This document shows positions 23,777 to 31,209 of a stretch of DNA of 32,532 nucleotides, piece by piece. Under the pieces are notes generated by a model. The model worked only from the letters and a program-made list of their open reading frames with translations. It searched no databases and had not been told where the DNA came from. The stretch's first letter is position 1, and each line of letters starts with the position of its first letter. Position numbers and translations under genes: made by a program. The stretch comes from Planctomyces sp. (GTDB lineage: Bacteria > Planctomycetota > Planctomycetia > Planctomycetales > Planctomycetaceae): the NCBI GenBank assembly GCA_005791255.1, contig SXXK01000195.1, positions 1-32,532 of the forward strand, given 5' to 3'.

Positions 23777-23823
23777 CCCCCCCTCGCCCCCGCAGGGGGA
23801 GAGGGGTCGGGGGTGAGGGGGCA
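23777..23823 (+). repeat. C-rich/G-rich intergenic repeat, copy 3
   Basis: CCCCCCCTCGCCCCC then GCAGGGGGAGAGGGG and TCGGGGGTGAGGGGGCA. It is the copy with the most regular hairpin potential. It is followed by CGCGTGAGTCCAACA near 23864-23879, a diverged match to the sequence after copy 2. Confidence 0.8.
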
Positions 23824-23960
23824 ACACACCCTCAACACCACCCAGCGTTTCCCTTCGCAGCTTCGCGTGAGTCCAACAAACTGCTCAGCACACCCTCAGC
23901 AAATATGAAACCCCGCACCGCAAAGACTTCACCCACTCACCCACAATCGGAATCTCAAAC

Positions 23961-23974
23961 CGACAACTGACAAC
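23961..23974 (+). repeat. Variant heptamer repeat CGACAAC-TGACAAC
   Basis: Two units of the C-variant of the heptamer, 72 bases before the amidohydrolase start. The second unit is identical to the last unit of the array at 21011-21017. Confidence 0.6.
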
Positions 23975-24046
23975 TGGCCCCCCACCCACACTCGTGGTAA
24001 ACTGCCAGCTAACCCACTCCCCCACCACAACCACCCCCAAAAAGCC

Positions 24047-24829
24047 ATGATCTGGGATCTGCACTGTCACCTCAACGGCGTCCCAGGACGCACGCCCGAT
24101 GAACAAATGGCCCGACTCATCGAAGTCGCCGATCGCATGCACATCGAACGACTCATCGTCTTCATGGGCTCGCCCTTCAGCCAGGATCCCGACCCCGCAG
24201 AACTCAGACGACAAAACGATCAGGTCCTCCAGGCACTCAGCCACTGGCACCATCGAGCCTTCGGGTTCGTCTATCTCAGTCCCGCTCACGAACAAGCCAG
24301 CCTCGATGAACTGGAACGCTGCGTCGCCAATGGTCCCATGGTCGGAATCAAATTGTGGGTCGCCCGTCGCTGCACGAAATCACAGATCGATTCCATCATT
24401 CACCGAGCCATAGAACTCGAAGCCGTCATCTACCAGCACACATGGCTGAAAACTACCGGAAATCTGCCCGGCGAAAGCACTCCAGCCGATCTCGCCGCAC
24501 TCGCCGCCCGTCACCCCAGGGCCCGGCTCATCTGCGGACACACCGGCGGCAACTGGGAACTGGGCCTCCGCACCGTTCGCCCGTATCCCAATATCAGCGT
24601 GGACCTCGGCGGCGGTGACCCGCTCAGCGGCATCGCCGAAATGGCGGTCCGGGAAGTTGGGGCCGACCGAGTTCTCTTCGGCAGCGATGTCGCCGGACGC
24701 AGCTTCGCCTCACAACTGGCGAAAGTCACCGGCGCGCTGCTCGAAGAACCTGTCAAACAGGCCATCCTCGGACAAAATCTTAAACGACTGCTGACGCCCA
24801 TGCTGCAGCGGAAAGGCGTCCGAATATGA
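24047..24829 (+). CDS. Amidohydrolase family protein (metal-dependent, Amidohydro_2 type)
   Basis: The 260-residue TIM-barrel hydrolase has the metal-ligand pattern of the family: D4-L-H6-C-H8 at the first strand, K102 (GIKLW), H131 (IYQHTW), H165 (CGHTGGNW) and the catalytic-type D214 (FGSDVAGRSF). The length is normal for the Amidohydro_2 group, which includes decarboxylases and lactonases; the substrate is unknown. ATG 24047 is the only sensible start, though the ribosome site is poor. Its TGA overlaps the ATG of the next gene as ATGA, so the two are translated together. The pair with a non-catalytic homologue next door suggests a heteromer or a regulated enzyme, which is inference. Confidence 0.85.
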   Translation: MIWDLHCHLNGVPGRTPDEQMARLIEVADRMHIERLIVFMGSPFSQDPDPAELRRQNDQVLQALSHWHHRAFGFVYLSPAHEQASLDELERCVANGPMVGIKLWVARRCTKSQIDSIIHRAIELEAVIYQHTWLKTTGNLPGESTPADLAALAARHPRARLICGHTGGNWELGLRTVRPYPNISVDLGGGDPLSGIAEMAVREVGADRVLFGSDVAGRSFASQLAKVTGALLEEPVKQAILGQNLKRLLTPMLQRKGVRI

Positions 24830-25596
24830 TCACCGATGTCAATGTCTGGCTGTCCCGCTGGCCCACACGACGCCTGCCTCTTGACGACACCCCACAACTG
24901 GTCGCAACACTCAGGTCACTCCACATAACGGATGCATGGTGTGCCAGTCTCGATGGTCTGCTGCATCGCGATCTCAGATCCGTCAATCGCCGCACGGTCG
25001 CCGAATGTCAGCAGCACGGACCAGGGCTGCTCCGCCCTGTGGCCGTAATCAACCCCGCACTGCCCGGCTGGCAGGCGGACCTGGAAGACTGCCAGCAACT
25101 GGAAATTCAGATCCTGCGCCTGATGCCTGGCTGGCACGGGTACGATCTGTCATCCCCCCACTTTCGGCAGCTGCTGCAGTCGGCACAGCAGGCTCGCATG
25201 CTGGTCCAGATCTGCCTGCGTCTGGAAGATCCCCGGATTCAGCACACGCTGCTGCAAATCCCCGACATCGATGCCAGCCCGCTGCTGGCTCCGGAAATCA
25301 CCAGCACCGGCTGTCCACTGATGCTGCTGAATGCCCTCGCTTCCACAACACCGGACGTCGCCGCGCGACTGGCCGCAAACGCCGGCATCGGTTTTGACAT
25401 CGCCATGCTGGAAGGACTTGCCGGACTGGAACGCCTGACCACGACACTGCCCGGCAATCGCATCCACTACGGCAGCTACTCTCCCGTATTTGCTCCCCAC
25501 GCCGCCAGCCTGAAGCTGCAGGAATCACAGCTGCCGGCCCCGCTGCAAACCCTGATCACCCGCGACAATTCCACCGAACTGCTCCGCAGCCTGTAA
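24826..25596 (+). CDS. Amidohydrolase-fold protein lacking the metal-ligand histidines
   Basis: The 256-residue protein follows its neighbour by an ATGA overlap and begins the same way (MITDVNVWLSRWP against MIWDLHCHLN), but the two histidines of the HxH metal site are N6 and W8. The later Asp motif (FGSD) is replaced by HYGSYSPVF. The barrel-like pattern is otherwise kept: ITDAWCASLDGLLHRD, LLRPVAVINPALPGW, QILRLMPGWHGY, MLVQICLRLED, GNRIHYGSYSP. It is therefore probably a non-catalytic or differently acting member of the family. The WP.RRLP and GLLHRD signatures suggest a conserved subgroup rather than a decaying gene. The short spacer to the convergent transporter gene is 83 bases. Confidence 0.8.
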   Translation: MITDVNVWLSRWPTRRLPLDDTPQLVATLRSLHITDAWCASLDGLLHRDLRSVNRRTVAECQQHGPGLLRPVAVINPALPGWQADLEDCQQLEIQILRLMPGWHGYDLSSPHFRQLLQSAQQARMLVQICLRLEDPRIQHTLLQIPDIDASPLLAPEITSTGCPLMLLNALASTTPDVAARLAANAGIGFDIAMLEGLAGLERLTTTLPGNRIHYGSYSPVFAPHAASLKLQESQLPAPLQTLITRDNSTELLRSL

Positions 25597-25679
25597 GACC
25601 TGCACGCTGCCGCAGCCACCATACACCATGGCCGGCGATCGCAGCACACACCCCCACCATGCTCTCACAACCTCACTGC

Positions 25680-27293
25680 TCAGCCGGCAGCAGGTGCCAC
25701 CGTCGCCATATACTCGTAGCCACCCTGTATGCCCAGTGGCATGCCCAACTGCCAGTACACAAACAAAAACACAGTCCAAAGCACCAGAAACGTCATGGAA
25801 TACGGCAGCATCAGTGAAGTCACCGTACCCAGTCCCGTACTCTTCACGTACTTCTGACAAAAGACCACCACCAGCGGGAAGTAAGGCATCATCGGAGTGA
25901 TAATGTTGGTGCACGAATCGCCCACCCGATAGGCCGCCTGCGTCAGCTCAGGAGAAATACCCAGCAGCATCAGCATCGGCACAAAAATCGGTGACAGCAT
26001 CGCCCACTTGGCCGATGCAGAACCAATCAGCAGATTCACCGTGGTCGACAGCAGAATCACTCCCGCAATCGTGACCCCAGGCGACGCATTCATGGCCTTC
26101 AGCTTTGCCGCACCCTTGACAGCCAGCAGTGCCCCAAAACCCGATTCCGTGAATGACGCAATAAACAGGGCCGCAAAGAACACCAGCACCAGATAATAAC
26201 TCATGGATTCCATCGCTTTGCTCATGCCTTTCACGGCGTCGCGATGAGTCCTGAAGGTGCCGGACACAAAGCCGTGCACCAGACCGGGGATCAGAAAGAA
26301 CACAAAGATCAGAGGCACGATCGAGCCCATCAGTTTTGCCGGAGCCGCTTTGTTCAGACTGGTCAGACGCTGGTAAAGCGCCCACTCCTCGCCCTCCGGA
26401 GGCTTCGCCTGCAGCGCGGAACCCGGCCACAGCGACCACACGGCCAGCAGCACAGTACACACCAGCACAGACCCGCCGGCGAGTACCATGCCGCGACGAT
26501 CCTGAGCAGTCAGTTCGGGGAGTTTCGGCATCTGCGACGGATCCCCGTCAACCACCGAATTCTTCAGCCGCGGCTCGATCACAAAATCCGTGATCACCCA
26601 GCCAATACCAATGATCAAAATGCTGGAACAGCCCGTGAAAAACCAGTTGCACAGCGGATTGACAACATACTCCGCGTCGACCAGCTGAGCACCCGACGTT
26701 GTCAGACCGGCCAGCAGCGGGTCAATGCCACACGGAATGAAATTGGCACTGAAACCACCGCTGACTCCCGCAAACGCCGCCGAAATGCCAGCCAATGGAT
26801 GCCGACCAACAGCGTAAAAAATAACCCCGGCCAGCGGAATCACCACCACATAACCCGCATCCGCAGCGGTGTGGCTGATCACCGCCACAAATACCACCAT
26901 CGGAGTCAGCAGGGATTTCGGAGTAAACGTGAGCATGGTCTTGAGCACTGCGTTGATGAAGCCCGAATGCTCAGCAACACCCACTCCCAGCATCGCCACC
27001 AGCACCACACCCAGCGGATGAAATCCCACAAATGTTTCCGTCATCTTCGACAGAAAGTCGGCCACCTTTGCCGGAGCCAGCAGATTCACGATCTGGATCG
27101 GGTCCGTCTTGCCCGGCAGCGTCTCCGTGAACTCCACATAGGAAAACACAGCCGACAGCAGCCACACCGTGGCAATCCCGATCACAAACAGCACCGCCGG
27201 GTCCGGCAGCTTGTTTCCCACCCACTCGATCGTGTCCAGGAAGGATCCCAGTAATCCGCGCTTTTCGCCGCTGCTCGGCTGAGACTGGCTCAT
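25680..27293 (-). CDS. AbgT-family transporter
   Basis: The 537-residue protein has roughly a dozen membrane segments. AbgT-family features are visible: NKLPDPAVLFVIGI near 25-40, HTAADAGYVVVIPLAGVIFYAVGRHPLAG near 140-168, GGFSANFIPCGIDPLLAGLT, and the C-terminal SASAKWAMLSPIFVPMLMLLGISPELTQAAYRVGDSCTNIITPMMPYFPL. E. coli AbgT imports p-aminobenzoyl-glutamate, and other members (MtrF, YdaH) export sulfonamide-type antimetabolites; which applies here cannot be told. The ATG at 27293 is 34 bases after the PQQ-propeller gene stop, so they may be co-transcribed, though that transcript would start far upstream. A link to the folate enzyme SHMT 17 kb away is not supported. Confidence 0.92.
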   Translation of the reverse strand: MSQSQPSSGEKRGLLGSFLDTIEWVGNKLPDPAVLFVIGIATVWLLSAVFSYVEFTETLPGKTDPIQIVNLLAPAKVADFLSKMTETFVGFHPLGVVLVAMLGVGVAEHSGFINAVLKTMLTFTPKSLLTPMVVFVAVISHTAADAGYVVVIPLAGVIFYAVGRHPLAGISAAFAGVSGGFSANFIPCGIDPLLAGLTTSGAQLVDAEYVVNPLCNWFFTGCSSILIIGIGWVITDFVIEPRLKNSVVDGDPSQMPKLPELTAQDRRGMVLAGGSVLVCTVLLAVWSLWPGSALQAKPPEGEEWALYQRLTSLNKAAPAKLMGSIVPLIFVFFLIPGLVHGFVSGTFRTHRDAVKGMSKAMESMSYYLVLVFFAALFIASFTESGFGALLAVKGAAKLKAMNASPGVTIAGVILLSTTVNLLIGSASAKWAMLSPIFVPMLMLLGISPELTQAAYRVGDSCTNIITPMMPYFPLVVVFCQKYVKSTGLGTVTSLMLPYSMTFLVLWTVFLFVYWQLGMPLGIQGGYEYMATVAPAAG

Positions 27294-27327
27294 GAAGTGC
27301 TCCGAAGAAATGCCCTGTGACCGGCTG

Positions 27328-28608
27328 TTATCGCTGCTTCACACCAAAACAAAACAGATGACGTTCACCACGCAGATAGATGCAACCGTCCAGTGGAATC
27401 GGAGATCCGATCACCGGTTCCTGCAGATCGTGCTGCGACAGGACACGAAACTCATCGCCCGCCACATTCGCGACAAACACCACCCCGTCCTCACGCGGTG
27501 CATAAAATCGCCCGCCGGCAATCACCGGCGAGGAATAAAAATTGGTACGATGCTTCGGAAATGCGCCCTTCCATACCGTCTTTCCAGTCGCCGGTTCCAG
27601 ACACTCCACCTCACCACCATCCCGCACCAGATACACCTTCTGGTTCCACACGGCAGCACTGGGAACAAACGTGCCCACATCAGTCCGCAGCCACGCGTGA
27701 GCACTGGCTGTGACGTCTCCTGAGCCATCAAGGCGGATCCCATGCAGTCGCGGTTTGCCACGGTCGTTGCGACCAAAGGCAATCACGGCCGTGCCGTCAA
27801 CAATCACCGGAGTAGAGATGGAGGGCCACAGTTTTTCTCCGTCCGGGTTAAAGTTGCCGCAGGTCCACAGCAGCTTCCCGGATCCCGCATCATGCATCGT
27901 CAGATGCTCCGCACCCCACGTCAGTATCGTCTCCCTGCCGTCACGCATGACCACCAGCGGAGTCGCGTAACCGTGATCACCTTCCTGCGGAGTCTGAAAG
28001 TTGCGGTCGGTCTTCCACGACATTTCGCCGGTACGCTTGTCAAATGCAGCCAGCCACGATTCGCCATTATGCATGCGGGCCAGCACCACGTGAGTGCTGG
28101 TCAGCACCGGCGACGTCCCGTGGTCCCAGTACAAAGTATCCTTGCCAAATCGTTCCACAATGTTTGTCTGCCACAGCACCTTGCCCGCGAGGTCCACCGC
28201 AGCCAGAGTCCCGCTCTTGAAATACACCCAAATCGCCGAGCCATCACTGACCGGAGACGCATTGCTGCCGGAACCATTGCGGTGTTTGCCCGCGTCCTCT
28301 TGGTCAAACACGGTCTGCCAGAGCTGTTTGCCGGCCAGATCAAAGGCCTGCACAGCGTCCCGGCCCTCAAACGGTGATGTCACACAGAGTGTTTTCCCGA
28401 CAATAATCGGAGTCGAACAACCCTTGCCAGGCAGCGGTGTCTGCCAGATCAGAGTCTTCTCGCTGAGACTGTCAGGATAGTCGCCACCATCCACACTGCC
28501 CGTATCCGCCGGTCCGCGCCAACGCGGCCAGTCCCCGGCATGCACACCGGAAACAGCCAGAAACACACCAAAAATGGCTGCACAGAAAGTACGTCTGTAC
28601 CAGGTCAT
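27328..28608 (-). CDS. Secreted PQQ-type beta-propeller protein
   Basis: The 426-residue protein has a signal peptide (MTWYRRTFCAAIFGVFLAVSGVHA, cleaved before GDWPRWRGP, a typical planctomycete opening). Repeated blade motifs follow: VQAFDLAGKQLWQT, LAAVDLAGKVLWQTN, LAAFDKRTGEMSWKT, LTMHDAGSGKLLWTC, VECLEPATGKTVWKG, each ending in the Trp-x-x/Ala-x-D-x-x-x-G-x-x-x-W docking pattern of PQQ/BamB-like propellers. There is no obvious catalytic domain or lipobox. Members bind partners or, less often, PQQ; neither is shown here. It lies between the AbgT and PPC-domain genes on the same strand with small gaps (34 and 113 bases). Confidence 0.9.
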   Translation of the reverse strand: MTWYRRTFCAAIFGVFLAVSGVHAGDWPRWRGPADTGSVDGGDYPDSLSEKTLIWQTPLPGKGCSTPIIVGKTLCVTSPFEGRDAVQAFDLAGKQLWQTVFDQEDAGKHRNGSGSNASPVSDGSAIWVYFKSGTLAAVDLAGKVLWQTNIVERFGKDTLYWDHGTSPVLTSTHVVLARMHNGESWLAAFDKRTGEMSWKTDRNFQTPQEGDHGYATPLVVMRDGRETILTWGAEHLTMHDAGSGKLLWTCGNFNPDGEKLWPSISTPVIVDGTAVIAFGRNDRGKPRLHGIRLDGSGDVTASAHAWLRTDVGTFVPSAAVWNQKVYLVRDGGEVECLEPATGKTVWKGAFPKHRTNFYSSPVIAGGRFYAPREDGVVFVANVAGDEFRVLSQHDLQEPVIGSPIPLDGCIYLRGERHLFCFGVKQR

Positions 28609-28721
28609 AACTGCAGATCCAGAGAACTGTTGGAACAGAAATGCGGCTCGAAACCACAGTATACCGCGAAAATTCGGCGATGGCGACTGAAAGCCCGATT
28701 CACCGACGCCCCTTCCGGCCC

Positions 28722-31139
28722 TCAGTCCCGCTCGCCCCGCACAGAATCCGCCGCAGGATCAATCAGCACCAGTGGCGACTCAGCACATGCACGATTCACC
28801 CCGACACCCACTGTGGCTCGCACCACCAGCGGCATGTTCAGCGGACCAGCCCCCGCCCCTCCAAAACGCAGCTTCAATACGCCCGCCGTCTCGGTGTCGT
28901 TCAACTGCACAGGCTCACAAACAATACCCTGCACATGACGCGGTAACAGCAGCTCCACCCGCAGCGGCCCCGCAAGGTCCGCACCACGCTGCACCTCAAA
29001 CCGCAAATCAGACTCCCCGCCGCGGTTCGCCAGCAGCGAACTGCGCTCCAGACGCAGATTCATCCGACCAGGATCCACCAGCACAATGATCTGATCATTC
29101 TGCTCAAACGACGTGTAGCTGACATCATGCGAATGACCGTCCTCCGTCATTACCTGCCCCACAGCCATCAAACACGTGCGACTGGTACGGCCGATTTCCA
29201 TCCACGGAGGCAGATTCACCGTATATTCGAATTCATTCTGCCCGGCAGGCACCTCGATCACCGGTCCCGTGACACCCTGCAGATGCCTCGTCTGCCGCTC
29301 AGCCAGTGACACTCGCAACGGCCCCTCATAGCCACCACGCTCGATGCGATACCGTCGAGTAAATGCAGAACCCCGAGCCGCATAGCGAGTTTCAAAGTCG
29401 CCCACAAAACGAAACGGAGTCGCCACAGTCACGGCCAGCCACAAATGACCACCCGCCGCTCCCGTCGCCGGCCCCTCGACTCGCGCCGGATACTCCATTC
29501 GCACCCCGTTCCATTCTCCCACCCCGCAGACTTCCACAGCAGAAACACAGACCCGTGCCGCAGCCTCCGCCCTGAACGTCAGCTGCGTCTCATTCCTGCC
29601 CGCCGCAATCTCAGCACCCTCCACAACAACACCGGGCGGCAGCCCCCTGACCTCCAGCGGAATCGCACCGCTGTGACCATGCAGCCGCTCTGCCGAGACT
29701 TTGATCTTTGACTCCCCACCCCGCTTCAGATTCAAACAGTCCGCCGCAAGGCTCAGACTGAACGATGGACGCAGAACAGCGGCATCACGAATCGACAGCC
29801 GATACGAATATTCCGGACCGCCGCGACTGTCAAACCGGTCTGACACTCGCACCGCATACACACCATCCTCCGGCGGTTGAAACAGCAACAGCGAATCCGG
29901 CTGACCATCCACCGCATTGTCGGATTCTGCCACCAGCTTCCCCGCCGCATCATACAACTGCAGCAGGCTGTCCAGCGGTGATCGCAGCTCCGCCGCCGTC
30001 AGCTTCAATTGTACCGCACTCCCCTTCTGCAGTGTGACAATCCAGTAATCAGCGTCGCCGGCACTTTGGATCCTTCCATTCAGCACCATCCCGGCAGACA
30101 CCGACCGTCCCGACTGCATGTCATTGTTCGGCTCCTGCTCAGCAAGTTCCGGAAACTCCGAAACCTCAAAGGGTACGCCCGCCAGGTCCGGTCTGAATCC
30201 GGGTTCAGTGCCCGCAGGAATTGACAGCGTGCGACTGCTCTGCGTCAGCCCCACACCGGTCAGCTCCAGCTGCACCTCCGTGCCGGCCTGCGCCCCCAGG
30301 GGATAAACCGACTGCACCACCGGCCCCCGCTGCAGCGTCAATCGATAGACATAATGCTGCAGCCCGCCCTGCTCCGCGTCCCACACCCGCACCGCATACC
30401 GTCCAGCCCGCACTGCCGTAAAAACCACCCGCGGATCACGACCAATCGAATCGTCACACCGCACAACCGTCTCACCCCCCGGACCCGTCACCTGCAGCAC
30501 GGCATCCAAAGGAGACTTCAGTCGCTGCGCTGACACCTCGCAGCAAATCACCTCGCCCGCATCAGCTTCAAATGTCCAGATATCAATGTCTTCGCGAGGA
30601 TAAATGCGACCGTTCACCGTCAGCGGCAGAGTCACCGCAGTCGGCAGCGGACGACCCTCAATCTCCTGCTCCGTGATCTCCGGAAGATCACCCACCACGA
30701 ACGGCATGCCGGCAGTCACCCCCTGAGATGTGCTGACCCGCCACCAACGCTCCCCCGGATACGCATCAGCCCCGATCTCCATCCTCCCCCGATGCTCCAC
30801 CGGGTAGTCTTCCTTCTGCTGCGATTCCGGCAATGGCAGCAGCGGGCCTTCAAACCAGACCGTCTCCTGCTGACGCTGCAGACGATCCACAACGGCACCC
30901 GTTGCGCCCTCGATATGAAACGCTGCACCATCATGCAGATAATGCCCGCCCACACGAAACTCCACCGTCGTACCCCGTTGCCCGCCAGCCGGAAAAATAT
31001 AGCTGGCTGTGGGCTCATCACCGCAAACACTGCCGGACAGCAGCAGCAGCCACCACAGCGCAGCACACAGCCTGCCACAGGTGGCCACTCTGCAGATTGT
31101 CGCGTTTCGCTCCGCGAAACGTGCACCCCGGATTCTCAT
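28722..31139 (-). CDS. Secreted protein with IPT-like and two pre-peptidase C-terminal (PPC) domains
   Basis: The 805-residue protein begins with a hydrophobic leader (CRLCAALWWLLLLSGSVCG region, cleavage near 40). It contains an IPT/TIG-like segment (SYIFPAGGQRGTTVEFRVGG, about 46-66), a PPC domain near 175-270 (NGRIYPREDIDIWTFEADAGE, then DAVLQVTGPGGETV), a second TIG-like strand, and a second PPC near 335-445 (EQEPNNDMQSGRSVSAGMVLNGRI, GDADYWIVTLQKGSAV). The C-terminal third is beta-rich and unassigned. No protease domain is present. GAGGTG seven bases before ATG 31139 fixes the start; a TTG at 31154 is in frame. In planctomycetes such proteins often sit beside DUF1501 and DUF1549/DUF1553 genes, and a DUF1501 gene is next upstream here. 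Function unknown. Confidence 0.87.
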   Translation of the reverse strand: MRIRGARFAERNATICRVATCGRLCAALWWLLLLSGSVCGDEPTASYIFPAGGQRGTTVEFRVGGHYLHDGAAFHIEGATGAVVDRLQRQQETVWFEGPLLPLPESQQKEDYPVEHRGRMEIGADAYPGERWWRVSTSQGVTAGMPFVVGDLPEITEQEIEGRPLPTAVTLPLTVNGRIYPREDIDIWTFEADAGEVICCEVSAQRLKSPLDAVLQVTGPGGETVVRCDDSIGRDPRVVFTAVRAGRYAVRVWDAEQGGLQHYVYRLTLQRGPVVQSVYPLGAQAGTEVQLELTGVGLTQSSRTLSIPAGTEPGFRPDLAGVPFEVSEFPELAEQEPNNDMQSGRSVSAGMVLNGRIQSAGDADYWIVTLQKGSAVQLKLTAAELRSPLDSLLQLYDAAGKLVAESDNAVDGQPDSLLLFQPPEDGVYAVRVSDRFDSRGGPEYSYRLSIRDAAVLRPSFSLSLAADCLNLKRGGESKIKVSAERLHGHSGAIPLEVRGLPPGVVVEGAEIAAGRNETQLTFRAEAAARVCVSAVEVCGVGEWNGVRMEYPARVEGPATGAAGGHLWLAVTVATPFRFVGDFETRYAARGSAFTRRYRIERGGYEGPLRVSLAERQTRHLQGVTGPVIEVPAGQNEFEYTVNLPPWMEIGRTSRTCLMAVGQVMTEDGHSHDVSYTSFEQNDQIIVLVDPGRMNLRLERSSLLANRGGESDLRFEVQRGADLAGPLRVELLLPRHVQGIVCEPVQLNDTETAGVLKLRFGGAGAGPLNMPLVVRATVGVGVNRACAESPLVLIDPAADSVRGERD

Positions 31140-31209
31140 CGGCGAACACCTCAATCATCCGACCTTTTGTGACCAGTCCAAAAACGCCCCCCGACCGCGC
31201 ACATGGGCA

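Noticed and set aside
18546-23823. CRISPR array made of the C-rich/G-rich copies
   Set aside because: Only three copies, kilobases apart, with genes between them and no uniform spacers or cas genes.
25680-27293. Folate-salvage cluster linking AbgT and glyA
   Set aside because: The genes are 17 kb apart on different strands with unrelated genes between; AbgT family substrates vary.
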